DNA of 64,000 bases from Ustulina deusta. Its lineage: Eukaryota; Ascomycota; Sordariomycetes; Xylariales; Xylariaceae. Below, piece after piece: positions 35,540 to 49,700 of the stretch. The position numbers were made by a program, and so were the translations under genes. Numbering within the stretch: position 1 is the first letter of the stretch; each line of letters opens with the position of its first letter. The notes beneath the pieces were generated by a model. The model made no database searches. It worked only from the letters and a program-made list of their open reading frames with translations, and was not told the DNA's origin. The DNA lies in the NCBI GenBank assembly GCA_023159155.1, contig JAJNNX010000043.1:434001-498000 (forward strand). Reading direction: 5' to 3'.

Positions 35540-38282
35540 TTTAATAATTTAAAAAAATATTAAAAGCATATAAAAAAAGTACTTAAACGCTTAAAAGTTA
35601 TAAGCTTGTAAGCCAACTTAAAAAAATATAAGTTTTATATTAGTAAAACTAAATATTTAAATTATATTATAAAACAAAATAAAAGTAAAGTAGATCTTAA
35701 AAAAATATTAGTAGTTTATAATTAAATAAAACTTATTTTTTTAAAAGCAACCCAATTTTTTTTAAAATTTTGCAACTTTTACTAGCGTTTTATTAAATAT
35801 TATAGCCAAATTACTAAGCCCTTATTTAACCTAACTAAAAAAAATATTATATTTTACTAAAATAAAGTTTATTAATATATTTTTAATAAATTTAAAAATA
35901 AACTAATAAATGCTTTTGTTCTAGCCTATTTTTATTATAACTAAAAAATTTGCTTAAAAATAAATATATTTAACAAAATAATAACTAAATATTTTTTTTA
36001 AAAAAATAATAATAAAAAATAGCACTTAATAGCCTTTTATTTAAAAACTTTATATAAGTCCAAATTAAACTACCCTATTTATAATAAAGAAATGCTAATA
36101 GTTATTAAAAACTTTTAATACTAAAGACTAAAGTTAGTAAAAATTTAGAAAAACTAACTTTTTATTATTATTATAGACTATAAAATATTTAAATATTTTG
36201 GCATAAAGCAATAGCTAAACTAGCAATAGGCGAACTAGGCCAACTTTCTAGCGTAGTATTATTTTGTAATTATATATTAGCCTAGTTTTAAAAATATTAT
36301 TGCTAATATTATGTTTTAAAAACAAAAAGATCTATAAACTTAAAAAAGCAAAATAGAATATTAAAAATATATATAAATATTTAAATTAGTAAACAAAACA
36401 AAAGATCTTGCTATAAATATATTATATTGCTTTAATATAATAAATATTTTTATTAATATTTTATTTTTTGTTATATTATTAATTAATAAAGTCCTATAAT
36501 AAAACAAAAAAAACCTAAAATTAAAGATCTACTAAACAAAAGTTTAATTAAAACAAAATAAATATTAAAACTTTGTTAAAGGACTAATAATTTATAAAAA
36601 ATAACTAATAGTTCTTAAAATAAATTATTTGTTTACTTAAATTTTAAAAAAAATATATAAAAAAATAACTATAGTATACTTTAAACAAAACAAAACCTAT
36701 AAACTTATTGCTTTTTAATATTAGTAGCCCGGTATATCGGCTAACTATAATATATATATAGCGAACTACTTAGAGTACTACCTAGCAAAAGTACTATAAA
36801 ACAAGATCTTTAGCTTTTTGTAGCTAATACTTATATTTCTAAGGCCTTTTTAACACATAGTTATAGATTTTAAAGAAATAATAATAAATAAAAAAAAAGG
36901 CAAGTTTGTGTTTATAGTAATAAATAGGCTTAATAAATCCTTGTAGTTTATAGCGTGTAATAAAACAATTATTGCTTAAAAAACTGCACGTTTATATTAT
37001 AAAAAGCTTTTTTAAATCTATAGGCTTTTTAAACAAATAGATTTTAATAAGGGCCCCTAGTTTATTTTGTTTTTTATTAAAAATTAGCTAAAAATTTAAG
37101 CATTAAATAGAAGCTATTTTTAATAAGCTACTATAAATCTATAGAATAAGCCGAAATAGCTATAAAATATTTAAATTAAAGGTTGCGACCTTTTTATAAC
37201 TACTACTAAAATAACTAAACAAACGCTCTTTTAGCTATAGATTTTATTACTGCTTCTCTACTATACAAATTAATAAGTTTATAGCTTTACGAAGTACTGT
37301 TCGGCTTTTTTATACTAAGCTATTACAACTAAATAAATTATATAACTAATATTGCTATATTTTTTATAAAAAAAAAGCTTAACCAAAAAAAAGCCTAAAA
37401 AATAGTACAAATTATTAGTAAGTATATTAATATAGCTAAGTTAGTTCTAAAGCAAACCTAAAAAAAAATAATTTAAAAAAAGAACTGCTACTAATAGGAA
37501 CCCAACTTTAAAATAAAAAACTAGGTATTTATTATTAAAAAATAGTAATTATAGATTATAGACCAGCTGTTTAACAAATTAGACTACCTATTAATATATT
37601 AATATTTCGAAATTTTAAAAAAAATAAGCCTTATTATTTTCTAGCTAAAAATACTTTTAATATAAAAGTTAATAAATTTATATTATATTAACTAACTATA
37701 GAAATACTTAAATAACCCCTTACTAGGTTAATTAATAAAATAATTAGTAAGTAAAATAATAATACTTAAAAAAAATTAAAAATAAAAAATTAAATATGTT
37801 CGAACTTTGCGATTATATTATAAAAAGACCCTATAATACTAAGTAGACTAGAAAAGCTAAGATTTTAATAAATAATAGTACTTAGCTAGCAATTTTAAAA
37901 ATTTCCCAAAGCTACTACTATTGTTCTATAAAAATAACCTAGATTTGCTAGGACTGCTAAAAAAATTAAAAAACTAATTAAAAACTATAAAAAAAAATAA
38001 GTTTAAAAAAATATATTTAAAAAATAACGTACCGGAAAAATTAGAAAAATTGTTATTATAACGTTTAAAAAAACGTAACATAAACATAAATATAATAATA
38101 AACTATATTAACAAGCCGCAACTTTAACAAGCTATAAAAAAGCTTTAAACGCTTTTATAAAATAAAAGCTTGTAGTATAGTAGCAAAAAAGCAAATACCC
38201 GAAGTAATCCCTTTTTTTGCTAGAAAGCAGCTAAAAACCCAAAGTTCGAATCTCGGGGCAAGATTTTTTTTAAAGGGGGGGT

Positions 38283-38507
38283 AGTTACGGCTAGCTAGCT
38301 GGCTGGCCTACTGACCCCTTATTAATAAAAAAACCCATAAGTAGCACAGGCCACCCATTACATACATAACTATCCAACCGTACATACATAAATTTTTCTA
38401 TATATTATTTATACTTAGTTTTCTTTTTTTTTCTTTATCTTACGATTAATATATATTTAAAACCCCAACTAGGAGCCTTGCCTCTTAAAAGGACACCTAC
38501 CGTAACA
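38283..38507 (+). repeat. Gypsy 3' LTR (225 bases)
   Basis: It is the same length as the 5' LTR and aligns throughout, but carries more A/T changes (for example CATAAGTAGCACAGG for CATGGGTGGCACGGG). It ends CCGTAACA, directly before the target duplication. Confidence 0.88.
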
Positions 38508-38512
38508 TAAAC

Positions 38513-38609
38513 TTTAACTTTTTTTTTTTTTTTTTTTTTTTTAGTTTAAAATTTTTATTTATAGTATTAATAAACTAGCTATAAAAACTTTACTTAACTA
38601 ATTATAATA
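38513..38609 (+). repeat. Family A 5' LTR, right part
   Basis: It contains the poly-T tract followed by the conserved LTR end (TAGTATTAATAAACTAGCTA then TTATAATA), matching 9520-9608 and 44130-44224. Confidence 0.75.
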
Positions 38610-41600
38610 CTATTTTAAGTTTTTTAATTATTTATTAATAAGTATTTAATAAATATATATTTTTTATTTTGCTATAATTAATAAAATATAAATAAACTTT
38701 TTTTTTTAATTATATATTTAATATAAAAAATTATATATTTTATAATATAAACCTAATTTTAATATAATTTTAATAAAACTTTTAATTTTTATATTATTTA
38801 AAAACTAATAATTTATAAAAAACTTAACTTTGAATATTTTTATTTTATTTTTAGTTTTTAAACAATTAAAACAATTTTAATTTTTAAATATAGCTAGCTT
38901 TTTACTATTAAATAATTTTAAAAAAAATTTTATAAACGTTTTAAACAAACTAATATTTAAAAAAAAATCTGAAAAAAATAAAAAGTTAAAATTTAAGGAA
39001 ATAAAATTTAAATTAAAGCTAAAATAACTTAAAATAAATAATATATTTATAAATATATTAAAAAATATTATAACTATATAGGCTTATAATTTTATATTAG
39101 TTTTAATAGAACTTTTTTAATAAATAAAAAAAATAAAATATTAATTTTTTAATATATTTATTATAATATTTTTAAAAAATAACTATAATTTAATAATAAA
39201 AAATATTTTTAAAAATATTAATTTTAAACTTTTTAGTTTTATTACTTTATTTGTTTTTTATTTTATTAGTTTATTTTTTAATATTTTAAACTTTACTTAT
39301 ACTAAAAAAGCTAAAATATAAAAAATTAATTCTAGTAAGTTTATAAAAAATAAAGCTTTATTTAATAACTACGTTTATAAATTAATAAAAAAGCTAAATA
39401 AAAATATTATTATATTTTAAACTAACAATAGCTAACTTTAATATATTATAAGCTAATTAAAAAATATATTAAAAAATTAATAAAAAAATATTTTTATTTA
39501 ATTGAAAAACTATTTAATAATATTATTAAAATAATTTAAGCTTTATTAATAGTTTATTATAATTTTAATTAAATAACTATTATTTATAAAATATTTTAAG
39601 TTTATATATATAAAATTAATAAAAATATTAATAAATTTATTTTTATATTTAATAGTTTAGTTTAAAAATATTAATTTATTAAATTATAATAAAAATATAA
39701 ATTATGAAACTATTTTTATATAAAGTTTTTATAAATTTAAATATTTTTTATAAATTATTTATTAATAAAATTATTAAATTAATATATAATATTAAATAAA
39801 GTTATAAAAATTATTAATAAATTAAACTTATTAGTTTAATTAAACAAAAATCTAACTTAAATAATTAAACTTTTAATAAACCTACTTATTAATTTTTGGC
39901 TAATTTTAAAAATTCTAAAATATTTATTTTAAAATAATTAAAATAATAAAATTTGTTTTATTTATAATAAAAAAAATATTTATTAATTAACTATTTTAAT
40001 TGAAAGTTTAAAGTTTTAAATATTTAACTAATAAAAAAAATCTATAATAAAAATAGTTTTAATAGTTTATTTAATTTAAAAAATAAATAAAACTAATAAA
40101 AGTTTTTTTATTAGTTTTTTTATTTATTTTAGTTAAAATATATAACTAAAATAAATTAATTATTTTTAAAATATTTATTTAATTATAAATTAATAATATT
40201 AAAATAAAAACTTTAGTTTTATATAATATTAAAATTTATATTTTTTTAATAATTAGTTATAAATTTATATAATAAATTAAATAATAATTAAAAATAAAAA
40301 TAGTTTATTTAGCTAAACTTTAAAAGCTTTATAACTATTAAAGCAAAATAATTAGCAAAATTTATAAATATTTAATATATATTATAAAAATTAATAATTA
40401 ATAATTTAAAAATTAAAAATTTTAAATTATTAATTTTAATTATAATATTATTATTAGTATTAAATAATTAATAAAACAAAAAATTTTAATAAAAACTTAA
40501 AAATAATAATTAATTTAGCTAAATAATTTATTTTTATTAGTTTAATTTTTATTAATAATTATAATTAAATTTTTTAGCTATAAAAAATAAAATATAAACT
40601 TAAAAATATAAAAAAATACTAATTAATATAATTAAATATTAAAAAAATATTATTAAATATTAAAATAATTTTATAAAAATAAAATAATTATTTTCAAAAT
40701 AACTAAAACTCAAAAAATTTAAAAAAAATTTAAAACTTTTAAACTTAAAATAAAAAAAGTCTATATAATAATTTAAAAAAAATTTAAAACCAAACTATTA
40801 TTAAAAAAATTGTATAAAATCTTTAGGATTATTTTATTAAAATAAATAAAAATAATTAGCTAAAAACTTTTTAAAAAAACTTATTATAATTAAGTTTATA
40901 ATAACTAAAAATAATTATATTAAACTATTTAAAAAAAATTTAAAAATAATTAATATTTTATAAAAAAAATAGATTTAAATTAATTAAATAATACTATAAA
41001 AGATTTTTAATAATAAAGTAATCTTATTTTTAAAAAAAAAAAATCCTAAATATATAAAGTTAATATAAAACTTTTTATTTTTTTAGTTATTATATTTAAA
41101 AAGATTTTTTTTAAAAAAAAAATCTAAAACTTTATTATTATTATAACTAAAATTTAACATAGTATTAAAACTTAATAATAAAAAAAATATTTTTAAGCTT
41201 TATTAACATTAAATATTTATATAGTTTCTTTTATTTAAAAAAAAGTTTATAAATAAACTATTAGTTATAAATTTTATTAAATAAAATATAAATTTATAAT
41301 TAATTATTAATAAAAAATATATATATTTAAAAAACTAAATTATATTAATTTTAAACATTAATAATATTATATTTAATTATTATAATATTATTTATTTTAT
41401 AAAACTAAATATTATTGAAGCTTTTTATTAATTATTATTAATTATAAAATTATATTATTATTTTTTTTAAACTTATAAAAAAATATTTTAATAAAATCTG
41501 CTTAATAGTAAGTTTTTATTAATATATAAATTTAAAAATTTCTCAATAAATTTATAAATATTTATATGAATAATATTTTAATTTATTTTAAAACTAAAAA

Positions 41601-43992
41601 TAGTACTAAATTTATTATAAAAAAATAATTTATTGTTTATATTAAACTAAATATTAAAAAAATATTAAAAATAGTTATAAAAACTAAAATAAAAATTGAA
41701 ATTAACCCTACAAAAATCTAAACAATTTTAAATTAAAACTTTAATAATTTCAAAAATACTAAATTAATTTAGTTATTTTTTAAGCTTTATAATTATATTT
41801 ATATATTTATTTACTATATTAATAAAATTGCTACTTTTTTAAATTAATTATTAAAAAAAAAATAAACTATTTATAATAGAACTAAAATAAAAACAAACTT
41901 TTAAATATATAAAATTGCTAATATATAAAATATTTATTTTAGCTTTTTTTAAGCTTAATTAATTAATATAAATAAAAATAAATATTTTATATAATATAAT
42001 AAAAAAAATTATTTAGTAATAATAAAAAAATATAACTTAAAAATTTATAAAATATTTTTTTAAAACAATAATATTAATTAAATAAGCTTACTTAATTTAA
42101 AACTATAAACTTTTAATAATAATATAAAATTTAAAATATTATTACTTAAAGCTTTTTAAAACTAAGTTTTTTATAATAATTAATTATTAAGCTTTATTAT
42201 ATTTTTTAAATAAATAGATTTTATTAATATAATAAATATATTAAGCTAACTTTTTATTAAACTTTAATATTACTTTTTAATATTAACTAAAATAAAAAAA
42301 TATAGTAGCTAATATTTTATTAAAAAAAATAGCTAAGTTTTTTATAATTAAAATTAAAAAAACTAAAAAAAAAAAAAAAATTAGTTCTATTTAATAAAAT
42401 ATTAAGTTTTATATTAACTATAAACTTTTTATTTAATATTTTTTAAAAGGCTAATTTAATAAATTTAATTAAATAAAAAAAACTAGTTATAAAATCTAAA
42501 AAATAAAAATAAAAAGCTATATATATTTAAAGTTATTTTAAATAAAAAGTCTTTTTTTATATAACTTTAATTTAAAAAACTTATATATTTTTAATTATTA
42601 TATACTAAAATTAGTACAAAATAATCAAAATATTAAAATAAAAATATTACTAGTTTTATTTAAAATATAATTATAAATAATATATATATAATTATTATAA
42701 CTATAAAAAAAACAAAATATTATAAAATAAAACTTTTAGCTTTTTTTACTTATTATTTATATTAGCTATAATATAGTAATATATAGTAATAAATAGTAAA
42801 AATATATTATTTAATTAATAAAGTTATAACTATATATAAATATTTATAAATAAGTTTAGCTATTTAATTATAATTTTATTTAGCAAAAAAATAAATATTA
42901 TGGAATTACTAGCTATATAATACTATATAAATTTATATAAATTTTTCGGCATACTAAATATATAAATATTAAATTATATAGGACTATTTATTTTGAAGTT
43001 TATAATAATAATTAATAGTTTTATAAGTACTAAGTACTGTTTTAATAATATTTACTACCTTTAGACCTAAAAAATAATAAAATTAACTAATTAAGAACTA
43101 GACTAATAACTCTATTTTTATATTAATAAATACTAAAACAATTCAAATATTTATTTTTTTATTTTAAACATTATATATAACTTTTTATAATATTTATTAA
43201 TTAATATATTACTACTAAAAATAGTAATAAAAATTAAAATATAAAACTTTTTAATAATAAATATAAATAAAACTATTATAGATTTTAATACTAAATAATA
43301 AATATATAAATTAGTCCGCTAAACCTAAAACATTTAAAGAATAATATATAATATAGCAATTTTTGTATAAAAATAATACAAGTTATAAGCTAACAAAAAA
43401 AACGTTTAATAAATTTTAAAATAAAAAATAAAGTTTTTTTTAAAAAAAAAAAAGCTTTATAATATAAGTATTAACTACTAGATTAGATTTTTAATTAGTT
43501 AAACTTTTTAAAATTTTAAAAAAATAAAAATTTAGCTATATTTTTAATTTGCCTAACTTTTATGAAATAAAAACCCTATTTTATATTAACTAATTATAAA
43601 AAATAAACAATAACTTTTTATTTTAATAAATCTAATTATTGCTTTTAGCTAAAAATATTAATAATAAAACAAAATTTAAAATTAAATAAATTAAACAATT
43701 AAAAATATATAAAAAAAACAAAAAGCTATAATTCTAATAATATTTAATATATAGCTTAAAATTTTAAAAACGCGCTAATTAAGTTTAATTAATTTTACAA
43801 AACTCATAAAAAAGCTTCTAGACTTTTTATAAGATTACAAAAATAAATATATATAGTAGCAGCTAATAAATTTATAAATAATTACAAAAATAATAATAAA
43901 GCAGTACAATATAAAAAAATTATATAAACTTAATATTATTAATAACCTTAAATTAAAACTATATTTAAACTTTTAGTTTTAAAAAAAAGTAA

Positions 43993-44224
43993 TATAATAA
44001 TTAGTATAGTTTTAGCAAAACTTATAAGAACTTTAGACCTATATAGCAATAAAATAAAAAATCTATAGATAAACTAATTTATAACTTTGCAGCTATATAT
44101 ATAGAGTCTATATTTACTTATTTTATAAACTTTAACGTCTTTTTTTTTTTTTTTTTTAGCTTAAAGTCTTTGTTTATAGTATTAATAAACTAGCTATAGA
44201 AGCTTTACTCGACTAATCGTAACA
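43993..44224 (+). repeat. Family A 3' LTR
   Basis: This 232-base LTR begins TATAATAATTAGTATAG and ends ATCGTAACA, followed by the target duplication GTTTT. It aligns with the split 5' LTR and the island-edge copies. Confidence 0.85.
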
Positions 44225-46441
44225 GTTTTATTATTAAAGTTTTTAATTAAAAACAATAATTAAATTTATTAAAATAAAAAATTATTGCTTATTTTTTATA
44301 ATTAGTTAGTATAAAATAAGTTTTTTATTTTATATAAATTAAGCAAATTAAAAATATAGCTAAATTTTTGTTTTTTAAAAAATTTAAAAAGTCTAACTAA
44401 TTAAAAGTTTAATCTAATAGTTAATACTTATATTATAAAACTTTTTTTTTTTTTAAAATTTTTATTTTTTATTTTAAAATTTATTAAATATTTTTTTTTA
44501 TTAGCTTATAGCTTATATTATTTTTATATAAAAGTTATTATATTATATATTATTTTTTAAATGTTTTAGGTTTAACGGACTAATTTAAGCATTTATTATT
44601 TAATATTAAAATTTATAATTATTTTATTAATATTTATTATTAAAAAGTTTTATATTTTAATTTTTATTATTATTTTTAGTAATAATATATTAATTAATGA
44701 ATATTATAAAGCATTATATATAAAGTTTAAAATAAAAAAATAAAAATTTTAGTTCTTTTAATATTTGTTAATATAGAAATAAAGTTGTTAGTTTAGTTTG
44801 TAATTAATTAATTTTATTATTTTTTAGGTTTAAAAGTAGTAAGTATTGCTAATGTAGTGCTTAGTACTTATAAAACTATTAATTATTACTATAAACTTAG
44901 AAATAAATAGTTTTATATTATTTAATATTTATATATTTAGTATATTAAAAAATTGATATAAATTTTTGTAGTATTATATAACTAATAATTTTAAAATATT
45001 TGTTTTTTATTAAATAAAGTTATAATTAGATAGCTAAATTTGTTTATAAATATTTATATATAATTATAATTTTATTAGTTAGATAATATATTTTTAATAT
45101 TTATTACTATATATTGTTATACTATAGTTAGTATAAATAATAAAAAAAAAAGACTAAAGGTTTTATTTTGTAATATTTTGTTTTTTTATAGTTATAATAA
45201 TTATATATATATTATTTATAATTATATTTTAAATAAAATTAATAATATTTTTGTTTTAATATTTTGATTATTTTATATTAATTTTAGTATATAATAATTA
45301 AAAATATATAAGCTTTTTAAATTAAAGCTATATAAAAAAAATAGTTTTTTTGTTTAATTAGATTTATTAGGTTAGCTTTTTAAAAAATATTAAATAAAAA
45401 ATCTATAATTAATATAAAATTTAATATTTTATTAAAAAGAATTAATAATAATATTTTTTTTTTAGTTTTTTTAATTTTAATTATAAAAAGTTTTATTATT
45501 TTTTTTAATAAAATATTAGCTATTATATTTTTTTGTTTTAATTAGTACTAAAAAATAATATTAAAGTTTAATAAAAAGTTAGCTTAATATATTTATTATA
45601 TTAATAAAATTTATTTATTTAAAAAATATAATAAAATTTAATAATTAGTTATTATAAAAAATTTAGTTTTAAAAAATTTTAAATATTAATATTTTAAAGT
45701 TTATATTATTACTAAAAATTTATAGTTTTAAATTAAATAAGTTTGTTTAATTAATATTATTATTTTAAAAAAATATTTTATAAGTTTTTAAAATAAATCT
45801 TTTTATTATTACTAAATAATTTTTTTATTATATTATATAAAATATTTATTTTTATTTATATTAGTTAACTAGGCTTAAAAAAAACTAAAATAATTTTTTT
45901 ATGTATTAATAATTTTATATATTTAAAAGTTTGTTTTTATTTTAGTCCTATTATAAATAGTTTATTTTTTTAATAATTAATTTAAAAAAGCAGCAATTTT
46001 ATTAATATAATAAATAAATATATAAATATAATTATAAAGCTTAAAAAACAACCGAATTAATTTAATACTTTTAAAATTATTTAAGTTTTAATTTAAAATT
46101 ATTTAAATTTTAGTAAAATTAATTTTTATTTTTATTTTAGTTTTTATAACTATTTTTAAATAATTAATAATAAATATATTAAAATAAAACTTTTTAATAT
46201 TTTTTTAATATTTAGCTTAATATAAGCAATAAATTATTTTTTTATAATAAATGTAATACTATTTTTTAGTTTTAAAATAAATTAAAATATTTTTTATATA
46301 AATATTTATAAATTTGTTTAATAGTTTTTAAATTTATATATTAATAAAAGTTTATTATTAAATAAGTTTTATTTTTAAAGTAAATAATAAGATTTTTTAT
46401 TAAAATATTTTTTTATAAATTTAAAAAAAAAATAGCATAAT

Positions 46442-46744
46442 TGTTAAATAGGCTATATATAATATATCGTACGTAAAAACAAATAACGCGCATAGACAGA
46501 ATATAATATATTATACTATATTATTTATAAAAAAAAAAATAAAAAAAAAATGTTTATATAAAGCATAAGTCTTTTATATTTATATAAGAGCTTACGCTAT
46601 TATACGAGCTAATATAACAAAAAGGAAATAAAGTCTTTTTTGTCTAGCCGAAGTCCAGCTAATATCTATATAACAGCCGAACATAAACTTACATTTTATA
46701 CAAGTTATATAATAAAATTATAACTAATGCTAATTATTCTAATA
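46442..46744 (-). repeat. Copia LTR, left (303 bases; 3' LTR of the element)
   Basis: It pairs with 53438-53740 at identical length. This copy is strongly AT-shifted relative to its partner: GTCCCCTTCGTCCGGCC in the right LTR corresponds to GTCTTTTTTGTCTAGCC here. Confidence 0.85.
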
Positions 46745-49700
46745 TTAGCTATTTTTTTTTTTAGTTATAACTACCTGTTATATAAAAAAAACAAAAAAAA
46801 CAACTATATAACTGCTTAAATATACGTACAAAAGTTTAACCACTAAAAAAGCAACCAGGTTAGCAATCTAGTCTATATGTATAACTACTAAGTTAGTATA
46901 TTATTTTTTTTAATAAGGTTATATAACAATATTGCAAGGCTGCTGCTTTGGCTATACAGTTGGTTAAAAACTATAAGCTAAACATTACTTAGTAACTATT
47001 TAAATTAAAGCTAAATATTTGCTTTTGCCCTGTATAATAGCAAGGTTTATAATTAGTTAGCTTGTCCGGTTAGTAGGCCTTGTACGGGCAATTACTAATT
47101 AAAAGCTTTTAAAGTTGTTTATGTTTAGTTAATTAGGCAGGTTATTTATACAAAAAAAAATTAACTAATTAGAAGTTAGGTTGGCTCGTGCGTAGGAAAA
47201 CTTGCATATAAAAAGGTGCTTGAGTTTTTTGTTACTTTTTATTCTTTTGTTATTTTCTAAAATTTTCTGCTTTATATGTTTGCCTATCTTTATATATTAT
47301 ATATATATTTATATAATAGATGCTATCTAGCTCTTTGGTAATAATGGTTATATATTAAGAATTATTAGCTAGGATAGCAACTATTATATAGTGTTGCTAT
47401 TAATAAATAATCCTAATAATTGTTAGCTTATTATAATATTATATATTAATATATATGTTTGTTTTTTTGTTATATATATGTTTGTTTTAGTATATTACTA
47501 ATATTTTTACTTTTTATATATAAACTAATAAAGCTTAAGTTGCTGCTATACTATTAATCGATATATAGATCCGGATGCTTACTAATGTGCTTTTTATATA
47601 TTCGATTATATTTATTTTTTGCTAAAAAAATTATTTTTGTATAGTCCTTATTTAGTTGCGCAGTACTACTATTGCTATATATATAAAAAATACTTATATA
47701 ATATATAGTAGTTATTTGTTCTATAGCTATTGCTAAATTGTTAGGTTCTAGGGTAATATTTATATAGCGTGCGTTTGGCGTTCGTACGGCGCTTGGTATA
47801 ATTATTACGTTTAAAGGGAAAAAGGTAAATTAATTATATAATAAAAAAAATAGAAAAAAAAAAAATAGGAAAAAGTGGCATTTATGTTTGTTTTTTTTTT
47901 TAAAGTTAATTTATTATATATTGCTTTTACACTTTTGATTCTTTTTTTTTTATAAATACTATAGTTATATATAATTTTTTATATTTTATTAATAAATGTT
48001 TCTATTTATATAGTTAACTTGTTTATTAATACAAAAGTTTTTAAAGCTTGGTTCGGTATTTTTTTTATAAATATATTAGCTAGATTATTTTTACTATTAA
48101 TCTATTATATTTTAAAAATTTTTATTTTTTATACAATTTTTTTAATAATATAATATTAATTATTAGGCATTTTTCTTACGTAGTACTAAGCTTAATAAAA
48201 CAATTATATAATAATTTCGAATTAGAATATAAAACAGCTAGAATTAAAAGCAGTTGTAGTATAGTTATAATTTTTAAAAATATTATATAAAAGGTAATAG
48301 TACTATTAAAACTATTAATTATGCTATACAATTTATTTGTAAGTACGCTTTTTATTACCTTTTTATATTTGCTTAAATTCTAATATATAATATTTTTTTT
48401 AATCTTAAAGCTTAAATTCTTTTTTGTATAACGTTTAGTCCTTAATATAATTACAAATCTAAGTTAAAAAATTATATTTATATTATTTATAAATAACCTA
48501 TCTATAAAAATAAACAGCTTTATATAATATAGGTCTATTAATACAAAAGTTAGGCCGTAATCCTTATTATCTGTTTATTATTAGATTTTTTAGTTTAAAT
48601 TTTTAATATTATATAGCTTAGAATATATAACTTGGGTAGCTATGCATAAATTATATATTGCTTTAGGCTAGTAGATACTACTAATATATATATTTCTTGC
48701 TTGTTATAAAACATATTGCTATATAAAATCAGTTATACAAAAGTTAATCTAGTCTAGTTAGTTTGTTTAGTTTTTTTAAATTAAAATAATATTCCTTTTA
48801 AATAAAAGTATAATTTATTTATTATTAAACTTTATAAAGTAACCTAGCTAAAATATCTCTTTTAGCTTTGTACAAAACTTAGCTTGCTACAATTTGTATT
48901 TTTTTTTTTTTAAAAAGCCTAGCAATACAAAACTAAACATATTATCCGTTTGCAGTCTAGTAATACCAAAATTATCCAAAAGTTTTTTAGTAAAAAGTAA
49001 ACATAAGTTATATATAAAAATAGTTATACTAAGCCTTTTGTAGTAGTACTAGTAGTATATTTTGAACTAGTATAAACCCGATTTAGCAAATCTGTATAAT
49101 AGTTATATAATCTATAGAATTGTTTTATTAAAATATTTTAACTTTAGTTCGGATAGCAGTTGTACGAGGATTTTTCTAGCTAATTTATCTTTTAATTATA
49201 TATACGCTTATATAATGTTTCGAAGTTCGCCTAAGGCGTTAAAGTTGCAAATTAGAAAAAGTCCTAGTGCAAGTAGCAGTCTTTAGCTTATTTGCTAGAT
49301 TATTAGTAACTAAATAAGCATTATTTTTTTTTTAGTATTGTTATAACTTTATATAATAAGTTAGAACTTTTTGTATAGCTTAGTTATTTTTTTTTTGATT
49401 TTTTATACGAGCCGGGATTTAAAAATACAAATATTGCTGTGTTTTGTTAGATCATATTTTATAAATTAGAATACGCCTTGTACAACAAAATTATTAATTT
49501 TAATAGTATTAGATTTTTTGAATAGAGCTCCAAATATATTAATAATACTATTTTTATATAGCTTAATAGCTAAGGCATAGTTCTATTCCTTTTTAAAAGT
49601 TAGAAATAATCAACTAATCTATTATATAAAAGTTATATAAAATATTACAGCTTTCGGGGGTTGTTTGCGTTTTTTTTATATAATAAGGACTTAAAAAAGT

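Larger units (their letters stand above)
31723..38507 (+). mobile_element. Ty3/gypsy retrotransposon with 225-base LTRs, RIP-degraded
   Basis: This 6785-base element is flanked by the five-base target duplication TAAAC (31718-31722 and 38508-38512). Its LTRs (31723-31947 and 38283-38507) are both 225 bases and carry GTTACGG / CCGTAAC inverted ends. A polypurine tract (38272-38281) precedes the 3' LTR. Decayed coding traces on the plus strand occur in gypsy order: zinc knuckle at about 33723-33767, reverse transcriptase at about 35310-35700 with YINNMLIY in place of YLDDILIY, RNase H end with DYKIFKYFG near 36170-36200, and integrase core at about 36850-37300 (IDF, FVFIVINRLNKS, ARLYYKKLF, NKGPLVYFVFY). 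Stops interrupt all of it. It inserted after the family-A copy that it splits. Confidence 0.88.
31585..44224 (+). mobile_element. Ty3/gypsy family A, complete copy hosting a nested element
   Basis: The 5' LTR (31585-31722 plus 38513-38609) and 3' LTR (43993-44224) match each other, and the whole is bounded by the target duplication GTTTT (31580-31584 and 44225-44229). The internal region (38610-43992, about 5.4 kb) aligns with copies B, C and D. Without the nested element the copy is about 5.85 kb. It reads on the plus strand, and in copy D the same region carries the decayed gypsy reverse transcriptase and RNase H. Every frame is broken. A gypsy element of another family sits inside the 5' LTR. 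Confidence 0.8.
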
